The notes under the pieces are model-generated. The model ran no database searches. It saw only the letters and a program-made list of their open reading frames with translations, and was not told the DNA's origin. The position numbers were made by a program, and so were the translations under genes. Below are positions 1 through 9,637 of a stretch of DNA of 33,762 nucleotides, one piece after another. The stretch lies in the NCBI GenBank assembly GCA_003223395.1, contig QHUZ01000064.1, positions 1 to 33,762 on the forward strand, in the 5' to 3' direction. Every line of letters begins with the position of its first letter. Position 1 is the stretch's first letter. The stretch is from Gemmatimonadota bacterium. GTDB lineage: Bacteria > Gemmatimonadota > Gemmatimonadetes > Gemmatimonadales > GWC2-71-9.

Positions 1-1929
1 GAGCTGTACCGCGGTCCCCTGCTCGACGGGTTCTTCATCTCCGGCGCCGTCGAATTCGAGCGCTGGCTGGACGATGAGCGATCGCGCCGGCAACGTGCCG
101 TCGCGGATTGTGTGCGACGCCTCGTGGAGCAGGCCGAGGCCGACGGCGATCTCGCGGCGGCCGTCGCGTGGGCCCGGCGCGCAGCGCAGTTGGCCCCGCA
201 CGACGAAGACGCCGTCCGCCGGCTCATTACGTTGCTCGATCGGTCGGGCGATCGGGCTGCAGCGGTCGAGATCTTCGATGACTTCGCGAAGCGCCTCGCC
301 GCCGACCTGGACACCGAGCCGGCCGCCGAAACCAAGGCTCTGCTCGCGGCCATTCGAGCCCGCGAGACGGCTGCCCCCGTGCAGCTGGTGGCCTCTCTTC
401 TCAACAATGCGCGGCGGCGGACCTGGCTCGCCTGGGCTGGTGTGGTGGCACTTGCGACGCTCGGGCTGGGCCTGGGGGGCCTGCTCTGGCCGCGTCCCAC
501 GACGCCGGTCAACCGCTCGTTAGCCGTATTGCCCATCGAGAACTTCTCCGGCGACTCACTGCAGTCCTGGTTCGCGGACGGGATGACCGAAGCGCTGATC
601 ACGGATCTCGGGCGCATTAGCGCGTTGCGCGTGCCCTCGCACGGCGCGGTCGTGGAGTTGAAACGCGCCGCGACTTCCCCCCGCGAGATCGGGGCCGCGT
701 TGCATGTGGCCGCGTATCTCGAGGGTGGGGTGCAGCGCTCCGGCGACCAGGTCCGGGTCGATCTCCGCCTCGTGGACGCGGCGTCCGGTTATCAGCTGTG
801 GGCCGGCCGGATCGAAGCGCCGCTCGCCAATCGCTTCGCGATCGAGGACAGCGTCACGCGGCGCGTCGTGGCGGCGCTCCACGTGCCGCTGACCGCGGCG
901 GAGGCGCGCCTGCTCGCTACCGCTCCCACCGCGAGTCCCGAAGCCTACGATCTCTACCTGCGTGGGAGGATTCGCATTCGGCATGAGACTCGGGCGGACG
1001 ACTCGGCGGCGATCGGATTGCTCGAACGGGCCGTGGCACTCGACCCGAGTTTCGCGGCCGCGCACGCCCAACTGGCACGCGCGTACGGACTCCGGGTCAG
1101 TCAGTTCGCGCGCGAGGACACCGCCGCGCGCGAGCAGGCCTACCTCGAGGTTGAAAAAGCGCTCCAGTTGAACCCAGACCTGGCGGAGGCTCATTGGGCC
1201 CGGGCGTTCGTGTTGTGGGACGTCGCGCCGGGTTTCCAACACGAGCGAGCCATTCAGGAGGACCGGCGGGCGATCGCCCTGAACTCGAACCTTGGCGAGG
1301 CCCATCAGCACCTGGGAGTCATCTATCTGCACATTGGGCTCTTGGACCAAGCGGTCGCCGAGTTCCAGCATGCCCTCGCGCTCAATCCCTTCGATGTCAA
1401 CGCGCAACGGCGAATCGGCATTGCCCAGATCTATCGCCTGCGCTACGAAGCCGGGCTCGCTGCCATCCGGCAGGCGGGACCGGAGGCGAACACGGGGTTG
1501 GGGAGTTATCAGGTCGCCTGGGCGTTGCTTTACGTTGGCCGCAAGGACGAGGCATCGGCGTTTATCGAGACGTACCTGCGGGCGCATCCTGAAGACCTTG
1601 GCGGCGTCGTGCGCAGCACGCGAGCGATCCTGCGCGCCCAACTCGGCGATACGCGTGGTGCCGAGGCCGATATCCAGCAGGCCATCGTGTCCGGACGCGG
1701 TTTCGTTCATTTCCACCACGCCGAGTACAACATCGCGTCGGCGTACGCGATTCTCGGCCGGCCGGGACCGGCAGTGGTGTGGCTGCGGCGCGCCGCCGAC
1801 GAGGGGTGGCCGTGCTATCCGTACTTCGTGAATGATCCCAACCTCGCCGCGATCAGGCAGGATCCGGCGTACATCACGTTTATCACACATTTGAAAGCGC
1901 AGTGGGAGCGGCTGCGCGCAACAGAATGA
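1..1929 (+). CDS. BTAD / TolB-like / TPR membrane-anchored regulator-like protein (5' end cut by window)
   Basis: The frame is open from base 1, so the true start lies upstream; 642 residues are visible. Visible residues 1-120 look like a bacterial transcriptional activator domain (BTAD): YRGPLLDGFF near the start, then helical repeats. In this family a winged-helix DNA-binding domain normally precedes BTAD, and here it would fall outside the window. Residues about 141-163 form one hydrophobic segment (TWLAWAGVVALATLG), probably a membrane anchor. Residues about 170-300 resemble the TolB-like/FlgO-like N-terminal domain found in CadC- and adenylate-cyclase-type regulators (SLAVLPIENFSGD, then FADGMTEALITDL). 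The rest is TPR repeats (YDLYLRGR, AIGLLERAVALDPSFAAAHA and later units). Inference: a membrane-bound transcriptional sensor. Its TGA stop overlaps the ATG of the following receptor gene, so the two are probably coupled. An internal GTG at 112 is not the start, because BTAD homology runs through it. Confidence 0.85.
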   Translation, partial: ELYRGPLLDGFFISGAVEFERWLDDERSRRQRAVADCVRRLVEQAEADGDLAAAVAWARRAAQLAPHDEDAVRRLITLLDRSGDRAAAVEIFDDFAKRLAADLDTEPAAETKALLAAIRARETAAPVQLVASLLNNARRRTWLAWAGVVALATLGLGLGGLLWPRPTTPVNRSLAVLPIENFSGDSLQSWFADGMTEALITDLGRISALRVPSHGAVVELKRAATSPREIGAALHVAAYLEGGVQRSGDQVRVDLRLVDAASGYQLWAGRIEAPLANRFAIEDSVTRRVVAALHVPLTAAEARLLATAPTASPEAYDLYLRGRIRIRHETRADDSAAIGLLERAVALDPSFAAAHAQLARAYGLRVSQFAREDTAAREQAYLEVEKALQLNPDLAEAHWARAFVLWDVAPGFQHERAIQEDRRAIALNSNLGEAHQHLGVIYLHIGLLDQAVAEFQHALALNPFDVNAQRRIGIAQIYRLRYEAGLAAIRQAGPEANTGLGSYQVAWALLYVGRKDEASAFIETYLRAHPEDLGGVVRSTRAILRAQLGDTRGAEADIQQAIVSGRGFVHFHHAEYNIASAYAILGRPGPAVVWLRRAADEGWPCYPYFVNDPNLAAIRQDPAYITFITHLKAQWERLRATE

Positions 1930-4900
1930 ATCCCGCCGCACGCGCCCTCGTTCTGCTCCTCCTCGGCGCCGGGCCGCTCGCGGGCCAGGGTGTGACGACG
2001 GCGTCCATTCGCGGTACGGTGCTCGGAACCGACGGCACGCCCATCGATGTCGCGGCCATTCAGATCACCAACGTATCCACTGGGGCGCGCTGGCAGGCCG
2101 TCACGAGCACGGCCGGACGCTATTTCGTCGATGGCGTCGACGTCGGCGGGCCGTATGAGCTGGAGGTGCGCCGCGTGGGCTTTCGGCCGCTGCGGCGGAC
2201 CGGCATCACGCTCAGCTTGGGCCAGCGACTCGTCGCCGACTGGGCGCTGGAGCCCGCTGCTACTGAGCTCGAGCCGGTGACGGTCGAGGCCGCGGCCGAC
2301 CTCATTGGCCGCAGTGGTCGCGCCGGGCCTGTGGTCGTGGTCTCGGAGTCGACGCTCGCACGACTGCCCACGCTCACCCGGAATTTCGCGGACCTGGCGA
2401 TCCTGAGTCCCAACGCGGCGCTGCGGCCCCTGGGCGGAGTATCGATCGGCGGTCAGAATCAGATGTACAACGCCATCCGCATCGACGGCGGCGAGAACGC
2501 CGACCAGTACTACGGGCGGGAGCCGGGCGGCGCGAGCCCGCATGGTGGATTGCCGCAGGTCCTGCCCCGCACCATTTCGCTCGAAGCGGTGCACGAGTTC
2601 CAGGTCCTCGTCACGCCGTTCGACGTGCGCGAAGGAGGGGTTGCGGGCGGTGTGCTTAGCGCGGTGACGCGCTCCGGGTCGAACGTCGCACAGCGGTCCG
2701 TGTTCGTCTCCCTTGCGAGTCAGGACATCGCCGGCGGCGGCGCGGCGGCACCCGACGTCACGACCTGGCAGTGGGCCGGCACGGCGAGCGGGCCCATCGT
2801 GCGCGATCGAGTCCACTACTTCGCGAGCGCCGACATTCAGGCTCGCATGGTGCAGGATCACGGTCCGTTCATCAGCGACACCGCGGGCGGAGCGGACATG
2901 GCGCTGATCGGCATTCCGTACGCGGATGCGGTGCGGTTCCAGCAGATCCTCGCCGACTCGTTCGCTCTGAATCCGGGGACGCTGGGGCCCGTCAACGGGC
3001 GAGTACCTGCGCAGGACTTGTTCGCGAAGGTCACCGCGCAGATCGGCGGCGGCAGTCATCTCGAAGTGTCGCACCACTATGCGCACGCCGCGCGCCGCAA
3101 CTTTCTCGATGCCGGCCTGATCGGCTACGTTCCCGGCGCCATATCTGCTCGCGGCCTCGGCTACTACGGGCTGTCCTCGGTTGGCGAAGAGGACCGCACG
3201 ACGGCGCAGACCTCGCGCCTCATCTGGCACGCCCAGGTGAACAGCCGCTGGTCGAACGAGCTGATCCTGAGCTACGAGTGGCTCCGGGACGACTGCATTC
3301 CGAACGCCACCTTTCCTCGCATTGTCGTGCTGACTGGCGGGAACCAACTCGTCGCCGGCCCCAACTTTTTTTGTCCGACCGACACCGTCACGCAGCGCGC
3401 TTTCGAGTTCACGGACAACGTCACGTTCGCGTTGGGCCGGCATGTCGTGACGCTGGGCACGCACGACGAGCTGTTGCACTTCCATGACGCCATCCTGCAG
3501 CAATCACCAGGCTTCTGGACATTCCCCTCACTCGATTCGCTGGCGGCTGGCCGGGCGCAGCGGTACGAACGCTCACTCCCCGGTCCGTTGGGCGCGGGCG
3601 TCGATTTCTCGGTGCGCCAGGCGGGCGCGTACCTGCAGGATTCGTGGTCGCCGAGCGCGCGGCTCCTGGTGGCAATGGGAGTGCGGCTCGACGTGCCATT
3701 CCTCCCCGACAGGCCCGCAACGATCGCCGCGCTGACGGATTCGTTCGGGGTCGAACCGGGGAGCAAGCCGACAGGCAACGCGCTGTGGTCACCGCGCGTG
3801 AGCGCGACGTACCGCCCCGGAGGCGACGACCGCACGGTGCTGCGCGGCGGGATCGGCTTGTTCGGCGGCCGGCCGCCTTACCGGTGGGTCGGAAACATCT
3901 ACCGCGACGGCGGGCTGCAAGAGGAGCTGCTCGTGTGTCGCCGTCCGGCGGTGCCCGTGTTCAATCCAAGCAACCAACCTGCGAGGTGCTTGGACAGCAC
4001 TGGACCGGTGCCCGCGGTGAGCTTCATCGACCGCGCAGTCAGGTTTCCGCAGAACCTCAAGATCGCCTTGGGCTTTGATCGGGTGCTCACCAGCGGCCTC
4101 CTTGCCACCCTGGAACTGCTCTACACGCACGGCGTCAAGGAGTTGTACTTCGCCGATGTCAACCTTCAGCCGCCGGCCTCGGTGGAAGCGGGAGAGGGCG
4201 GTCGCGCCATGTACGGCACGATCGACCCGAGCGGCAACCCGGCCATCGCGCATCCCTATCGACGTGACACGACGCTGCTTCAGGTGATTCGGGTCTCGAA
4301 CCGGAGCGGGGACCAGGCGTACTCCGTCGCGGCGCGATTGGAGCGACGATTCCGGAGCGGTCGCGTCAGCGCAACCTACGCGTACGCGCATGCGCGCGAT
4401 CTCTTCTCCCTGAACAACTTCAACGCGCGGCCGACCCTGCAGGGCACGCCGCTCGACGGGACGCTCGAAGGCCGGCGCCTGGCGACGTCCTTGTTCGACA
4501 CGCCCCATCGGGTCACGATCACGGCGACGTTCCAACTCCCCTTCAACATCGGGGCGTCGTTGCTGTACAGTGGCAGCTCGGGAACACCTTTCACCTACAT
4601 CGTCAACGGCCACGCGAACGCCGACGGGATGGGGGAGCGGGTTGTCAAGAACGACATCGTGTACGTGCCGCGGAATTCGGGCGACGTCACACTCGCACCG
4701 GGAGCGAGTTACGCCCAGCTCGATTCTTTAATAGAGTCGGAGCCCTGTCTGCGCGAGCAGCGCGGGCGGATCCTGCGGCGTAACAGCTGCCGCAATCCCT
4801 GGGTCGGCGGATTGAACGCACGGCTAACCAAGCTAGTGGGGCTGCGGAACGGACAGTCGTTGGAGATCGGTGCGGACGTCTTCGACGTCCTGAACCTGCT

Positions 4901-5084
4901 CAACGCGCGTTGGGGCCAGTACCGATACACGGTGTTGGGGCCCTCCGTGCAGCTGCTCACCCTGCGTGGCTACGACGCCGCGAACCAGCGCGGTATCTAC
5001 GCACCGATCCGAGTGGTGAGGAATCGGGTCCTCGAGGATGCGTCGCACTGGCGGGCTGTACTCTCCGCGCGGTATCGCTTCTGA
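1926..5084 (+). CDS. TonB-dependent outer-membrane receptor with carboxypeptidase-regulatory-like N-terminal domain
   Basis: The product is 1052 residues from the ATG at 1926, which overlaps the upstream stop as ATGA; an earlier ATG at 1902 in the same frame is less likely. An N-terminal signal peptide (MNPAARALVLLLLGAGPLAG) is followed by a carboxypeptidase-regulatory-like beta-sandwich (SIRGTVLGTDGTPIDVAAI, residues about 25-110). Next comes a plug domain (LPTLTRNFADLAILSPN, then IRIDGGENADQYYG) at about 145-260. The long beta-barrel ends in the aromatic-rich LSARYRF, typical of outer-membrane proteins inserted by BamA. Family knowledge: such receptors take up large ligands such as oligosaccharides, peptides or siderophores, using TonB energy. 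The substrate cannot be told from sequence. The adjacent regulator suggests the pair responds to, and imports, the same nutrient; that is inference. Confidence 0.88.
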   Translation: MNPAARALVLLLLGAGPLAGQGVTTASIRGTVLGTDGTPIDVAAIQITNVSTGARWQAVTSTAGRYFVDGVDVGGPYELEVRRVGFRPLRRTGITLSLGQRLVADWALEPAATELEPVTVEAAADLIGRSGRAGPVVVVSESTLARLPTLTRNFADLAILSPNAALRPLGGVSIGGQNQMYNAIRIDGGENADQYYGREPGGASPHGGLPQVLPRTISLEAVHEFQVLVTPFDVREGGVAGGVLSAVTRSGSNVAQRSVFVSLASQDIAGGGAAAPDVTTWQWAGTASGPIVRDRVHYFASADIQARMVQDHGPFISDTAGGADMALIGIPYADAVRFQQILADSFALNPGTLGPVNGRVPAQDLFAKVTAQIGGGSHLEVSHHYAHAARRNFLDAGLIGYVPGAISARGLGYYGLSSVGEEDRTTAQTSRLIWHAQVNSRWSNELILSYEWLRDDCIPNATFPRIVVLTGGNQLVAGPNFFCPTDTVTQRAFEFTDNVTFALGRHVVTLGTHDELLHFHDAILQQSPGFWTFPSLDSLAAGRAQRYERSLPGPLGAGVDFSVRQAGAYLQDSWSPSARLLVAMGVRLDVPFLPDRPATIAALTDSFGVEPGSKPTGNALWSPRVSATYRPGGDDRTVLRGGIGLFGGRPPYRWVGNIYRDGGLQEELLVCRRPAVPVFNPSNQPARCLDSTGPVPAVSFIDRAVRFPQNLKIALGFDRVLTSGLLATLELLYTHGVKELYFADVNLQPPASVEAGEGGRAMYGTIDPSGNPAIAHPYRRDTTLLQVIRVSNRSGDQAYSVAARLERRFRSGRVSATYAYAHARDLFSLNNFNARPTLQGTPLDGTLEGRRLATSLFDTPHRVTITATFQLPFNIGASLLYSGSSGTPFTYIVNGHANADGMGERVVKNDIVYVPRNSGDVTLAPGASYAQLDSLIESEPCLREQRGRILRRNSCRNPWVGGLNARLTKLVGLRNGQSLEIGADVFDVLNLLNARWGQYRYTVLGPSVQLLTLRGYDAANQRGIYAPIRVVRNRVLEDASHWRAVLSARYRF

Positions 5085-5088
5085 TATC

Positions 5089-6082
<994 letters not shown>

Positions 6083-6097
6083 TTTACGGTCCGTGCC

Positions 6098-7117
6098 TCA
6101 CCCACCCCTCGTATGCATTTCACGATGCGGATCGGCCCGCAACCCTTCGACCGGAAACAACGGCGCGCGATTCACGAGGGCGAGCCGCTCTTCGGCGCCG
6201 CGATCGGTCCGCCCCCGCCACGTCGCCGCGATCAGATCTGCGAGCTCCGCGTCGGTGGCGCCCTTCCGTAACGGCTCACGCAGATCGGTACCCCGCGCCG
6301 CGTAGAGACAGAGGAACCAGGTGCCATCAGCCGTCAGCCGGCTGCGATCGCATGAACGGCAAAACGGGGCGGTTGTAGATGCGACGATCCCGAACGTGGT
6401 GCCGTCCGGCAGCCGGAAACGCTCGGCCGGTGCGCTGATATCGCCTGCGGTGACAGGAGTGATGGCGCCGTAGCGAGCCGACAAAACCTCGAGCATCTCA
6501 CGCTGCGACACGACTTGCTCCGCGGACCATGCGGTGGCGCCCCCGACGTCCATGTACTCGATGAAGCGGACTTCGGCCTTGTGCTTCCTGGCGAATTCGA
6601 TCAAATCCCCCAGCTCGTCATCGTTGACGCCTCGGATGACTACCGTGTTGAGCTTCAGCGAGAACCCCGCCGCCCGAGCTGTCCTAATGCCTTCGAGTAC
6701 GTCGGCGTGCCGGTCCGTGCGGGCCAGCTCGCGCATCCGGTCGGCCCGCAGCGTGTCGAGGCTGACCGTGACGCGACCCAGACCGGCCTGCTTGAGAGGA
6801 GCCGCGTGTCTTGCGAGCAGGACACCGTTGGTGGTCAGGGCGAGATCGCGGACGGCAGTATTTGCGGCGAGCATGGCGGTGAGGGTCGGAAGATCGTGCC
6901 GCAGCAGCGGCTCGCCGCCGGTGAGCCGAATCTTCTCGACCCCCCATGACGTGAAAACGCTCACGAGACGAGCAATCTCCTCGAACGTGAGGATCGACTG
7001 CTTGGGGAGCCAGACGTAGTCCTGCTCCGGCATGCAGTAGCGACAGCGGAGATTGCACCGATCCGTGACCGATACGCGCAGGCTGCCGAGGGGTCTCCGG
7101 AGCTTATCGGTGATCAT
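6098..7117 (-). CDS. moaA: GTP 3',8-cyclase MoaA (molybdenum cofactor biosynthesis)
   Basis: This radical-SAM enzyme converts GTP to 3',8-cyclo-dihydro-GTP, the first step of molybdopterin synthesis. The product is 339 residues from ATG 7117, which has GAGG just upstream; a TTG at 7126 in frame lacks a spaced ribosome site. The N-terminal radical-SAM cluster motif is CNLRCRYC (C-x3-C-x2-C, about residues 21-28). KIRLTGGEPLLR follows, for SAM binding. The C-terminal second 4Fe-4S cluster site is FCRSC plus a Cys 13 residues later (TWFLC). The protein ends in Gly-Gly (MHTRGG), the conserved MoaA tail needed for activity. The start overlaps the end of moaE by 14 bases, giving the order moaD-moaE-moaA. 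Confidence 0.97.
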   Translation of the reverse strand: MITDKLRRPLGSLRVSVTDRCNLRCRYCMPEQDYVWLPKQSILTFEEIARLVSVFTSWGVEKIRLTGGEPLLRHDLPTLTAMLAANTAVRDLALTTNGVLLARHAAPLKQAGLGRVTVSLDTLRADRMRELARTDRHADVLEGIRTARAAGFSLKLNTVVIRGVNDDELGDLIEFARKHKAEVRFIEYMDVGGATAWSAEQVVSQREMLEVLSARYGAITPVTAGDISAPAERFRLPDGTTFGIVASTTAPFCRSCDRSRLTADGTWFLCLYAARGTDLREPLRKGATDAELADLIAATWRGRTDRGAEERLALVNRAPLFPVEGLRADPHREMHTRGG

Positions 7118-7514
7118 GGGCCTCAACCCATTGCTCGCTGCCGTCGCCCCGCAGCTCTTTCTTCCAAATCGGCAACCGCTTCTTCACCGCTTCGATCACG
7201 TGGCGACACGCCGCGAAGGCCGCGTCGCGATGCGGCGCGGCGGCGGCGATGGCGATACTCGCCTCCCCCACGGGAATCAACCCGAGGCGGTGTTGCAGCA
7301 TGACGCGCGCATCGGGCCACCGCTCGTGTGTCTCCGCCAGGATCCGCTCGATTTCCTCGACCGCCATGGCCTCGTACGCCGTGTAGTCGATGCCGGTGAC
7401 GCCCGCGTCGTTCCGCACCGTTCCCAGGAAGACGCACGTGCCCCCCCGCTCCGCGCTTTGGACTTCCGCCAGGAGGTCAGCGACTTCAAGCCGGTGACGC
7501 GTGAGATGCATCAT
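7104..7514 (-). CDS. moaE: Molybdopterin synthase catalytic subunit MoaE
   Basis: The 136-residue product is the large subunit of molybdopterin synthase; it transfers sulfur from MoaD thiocarboxylate to cyclic pyranopterin monophosphate. Family signatures visible are FLGTVRNDAGVTGIDYTAYE near residues 29-48, HRLGLIPVGEASIAIA, and KKRLPIWKKE with active-site lysines near the C-terminus. The ATG at 7514 shares its A with the TGA of moaD (TGATG), so translation is very likely coupled. A second ATG follows immediately at 7511. The 3' end overlaps moaA. Confidence 0.96.
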   Translation of the reverse strand: MMHLTRHRLEVADLLAEVQSAERGGTCVFLGTVRNDAGVTGIDYTAYEAMAVEEIERILAETHERWPDARVMLQHRLGLIPVGEASIAIAAAAPHRDAAFAACRHVIEAVKKRLPIWKKELRGDGSEQWVEAHDHR

Positions 7515-7762
7515 CAGCCACCCGAGAGCGGTGGGAGCAGCGCCACTTCGTCTCCCTCCTTGACGGTCGCGTCGAGTTTCACTTGCCGCTGGTTCAACGC
7601 GGCGAGCGGTCGCGGCGGCATCGCCTGCGTGCCCGGAAAGACTTCCCGCACGCGACTGATCACGTCGGCGACGGTGGCCGGTGTTTGCACGTTGACCGCC
7701 GACCAGCTGCAGCCGGCCAGCTCGGCGTACCGCGCGAAGAACCGCACCGACACCTTGCCCAT
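7514..7762 (-). CDS. moaD: Molybdopterin synthase sulfur-carrier subunit MoaD
   Basis: This 82-residue ubiquitin-fold protein (VSVRFFARYAELAG at the N-terminus) ends in LPPLSGG. The C-terminal Gly-Gly is adenylated and converted to a thiocarboxylate for sulfur delivery to MoaE. The ATG at 7762 has no recognisable Shine-Dalgarno. Instead a perfect TATAAT lies 6 bases upstream, so the gene may be read from a leaderless mRNA. It starts 7 bases after the M61 peptidase stop, so read-through from that gene is also possible. No adenylyltransferase (moeB) is seen in the window. Confidence 0.95.
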   Translation of the reverse strand: MGKVSVRFFARYAELAGCSWSAVNVQTPATVADVISRVREVFPGTQAMPPRPLAALNQRQVKLDATVKEGDEVALLPPLSGG

Positions 7763-7768
7763 AAGCCG

Positions 7769-7797
7769 ATTATAGTCCGGACGCCAGGCCCTGCCAG
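7769..7797 (-). promoter_or_regulatory. Candidate sigma70 promoter for moaDEA, placed for leaderless transcription
   Basis: Reading the - strand: CTGGCA (7797-7792, 4 of 6 matches to TTGACA), a 17-base spacer, then a perfect TATAAT (7774-7769). Six bases separate the -10 from the moaD ATG, so a start site about 7 bases downstream would fall on or next to the initiation codon. The TAA stop of the M61 gene lies inside the -10 hexamer. Seen directly in sequence; function is inference. Confidence 0.5.
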
Positions 7798-9554
7798 ATC
7801 TTGGCCTGCTTGGGCGTCGGATTCGGCGCGCGCGTGAGGGTGACGGTCGATGTCGAGCGCTCCTGCACGCTCCCGTTGAGCGTCAGCGTTCGTCCCGCGC
7901 GCTGGACCGTGATAGTGAGGGGCTGTCCCGCCTTGCCGCGATAACGGGCCCGGAAAGGCCCGCCCCAATCCTGGTCGGCCGTCACCGGGATGCCACCGAT
8001 GTTCGTCAACACGTCGCCCGGCTGCACGCCGGCGACGTCGGCGGAACTTCCCGGCGTGACCGCCTGCACGACCATGCCACCGCTCGGTGCCGGATTCGCC
8101 GAGACGCCGACGAACGGATTGGTGACGACCTCGCGATGAAATACGAGGCCGGCTTTTGCGAACACCGTTTCGTACGGGAGCGAATCACGGCCGTCGATGT
8201 ACCGGCGATAGAATGCGTCGACGTCCGGCATGCCGGCGGTCCGGAGCTCACTCAACAGGTCCGCGGTCAGGAATCCTTTGTTCTGGCGATAGTAGCGCGT
8301 GTACAGCGCGCGCATGACCTGATCGAGATTGTGCGCGTTGTCCGTGGCATCGCGAATCGAAATGTCGAGCAGGAATCCGAGCAGCGAGCCCTTCGGATAG
8401 TAAAGCTGCGAACTGTTGATGTAGACCTCGTGGATCCACGTCGCCTCACTCCCGTCCTCGACGCTCCAGGGCTCCGGCGTGTCTTCCACCTGCTTGATGT
8501 TGGTGATGGCGTTGGCCAGGAACTCATCGGGCGTCCACAGCCCCGAACGCAGATTGGTGAGATCGGCGTAGTAGTCCGTGACCCCTTCCGACCACCACAA
8601 CAGCGGCGTGTACTGCTCTGCGTGATAGTCATACGGCCACATCTCGGCGGGCCGGATGCGCTTCACGTTCCAGAGATGGAAGAACTCGTGTGACAGGAGC
8701 GGATACATGAAGTCGCCGAGTGCGCCGGATGGATCGGCGAATGCGAGCGCGGGCATGATGTCGTATTGCGACGCGCTGTGCTCCAGGCCGCCACCGAAGT
8801 CGATGGGCCCGTGGATGACGTTGAAGAAGACCGTGTACAGGTCGTACGGTGCTTCACCCATGATCCGGTTCTGGACCGGCGCCATCTTGGCGAGGCCATT
8901 GCGGAGATTGCGCGCCACCGCGGGTGTGTAGTCGGCCACCGGCCAGACCGCGATGCGAATCCATTTCCCGTCGGCCTGGAGCGAATCGACGCTGTAGTGG
9001 CCGACGAATGTCATCGCGTCGGCGAGCTCGTGGTAATCGGCGGCCCGATAGACGCCGTTCGTGGGACCTTTGAGCGCGGTTGTCACCTGCCATCCCGCCG
9101 GCAAACTGAAGCGCACTTCCGCCGGCCGTGCCCACTGCCCTTCCTCGAACATGAAGAGATTGGTGCCGAGGAATTGCCCGAAGTCTTGTGCGACGCGCGC
9201 GATGGAGAGATCGATCGAGTCGGACGAGTAGTCGAACTCGACGGTGACGCGATCGGACCGGGCGGTTGCGACGCGCCACGTGTCCTTATCGGCGCGGTCC
9301 CAGTGGAGCGGCTGCCCGCTCGCATTCTTCGCGCGGAAGCCGTGCACGTACCGCGCGTAGTTTTGGATTTCGTAATTCCCTGGACTCCACGCGGGCAGTG
9401 ACACGAAGAGCGTGTCCTTGCCGCCAGTCGGAAACTCGGCGGCGACGTGGAATTCCCCGCGCGCAACGGAGACATTGTAGCGAACCGACTGCGCGCGAAT
9501 GGGCGGCACCGCGACGAGGACCGCGAGAACGAGGCAGTGCGTGAAGCGACGCAT
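7770..9554 (-). CDS. Secreted M61-family (glycyl aminopeptidase-like) metallopeptidase with PDZ domain
   Basis: The 594-residue product has a signal peptide (MRRFTHCLVLAVLVAVPPIR, then Ala-Gln). An N-terminal beta domain of the M61 type contains SLPAWSPGNYEIQNYARYV. The zinc site HEFFHLWN has its HExxH at His289, Glu290 and His293; the following WWSEGVTDYY supplies Glu323 as the likely third ligand. A C-terminal PDZ domain (VVQAVTPGSSADVAGVQPGD, NIGGIPVTADQDW) occupies about residues 490-575. Family knowledge: zinc aminopeptidases of the envelope. ATG 9554 has GGGAG five bases upstream; the ATG at 9557 would have only two. The gene precedes moaD by 7 bases but has no obvious role in cofactor synthesis. 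A 12-bp-stem palindrome sits in its leader. Confidence 0.92.
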   Translation of the reverse strand: MRRFTHCLVLAVLVAVPPIRAQSVRYNVSVARGEFHVAAEFPTGGKDTLFVSLPAWSPGNYEIQNYARYVHGFRAKNASGQPLHWDRADKDTWRVATARSDRVTVEFDYSSDSIDLSIARVAQDFGQFLGTNLFMFEEGQWARPAEVRFSLPAGWQVTTALKGPTNGVYRAADYHELADAMTFVGHYSVDSLQADGKWIRIAVWPVADYTPAVARNLRNGLAKMAPVQNRIMGEAPYDLYTVFFNVIHGPIDFGGGLEHSASQYDIMPALAFADPSGALGDFMYPLLSHEFFHLWNVKRIRPAEMWPYDYHAEQYTPLLWWSEGVTDYYADLTNLRSGLWTPDEFLANAITNIKQVEDTPEPWSVEDGSEATWIHEVYINSSQLYYPKGSLLGFLLDISIRDATDNAHNLDQVMRALYTRYYRQNKGFLTADLLSELRTAGMPDVDAFYRRYIDGRDSLPYETVFAKAGLVFHREVVTNPFVGVSANPAPSGGMVVQAVTPGSSADVAGVQPGDVLTNIGGIPVTADQDWGGPFRARYRGKAGQPLTITVQRAGRTLTLNGSVQERSTSTVTLTRAPNPTPKQAKIWQGLASGL

Positions 9555-9573
9555 CATCACTCCCGGCAAGAAG

Positions 9574-9602
9574 TTGGGCCCCGGCGTCGTGCCGGGGCCC
9601 AA
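9574..9602. repeat. Perfect palindromic element between the HU-like and M61 genes
   Basis: TTGGGCCCCGGC (9574-9585), loop GTCGT, GCCGGGGCCCAA (9591-9602): a perfect 12-bp inverted repeat. It lies downstream of the HU-like stop (9638) and upstream of the M61 start (9554). No T-tract follows on the - strand. It may act as a factor-dependent terminator or processing barrier for the HU transcript, or be a member of a dispersed palindrome family. Confidence 0.78.
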
Positions 9603-9637
9603 GTTCAAGTTAGCCTATGCCAGTGTCGCAGGACGAC

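Noticed and set aside
1815-3503. Long open frame on the - strand over the TonB receptor gene
   Set aside because: It is antisense to a well-supported receptor; the product is Arg/Gly-rich without domain structure, as expected of a GC-rich shadow frame. The same holds for the - strand frame at 556-1941.
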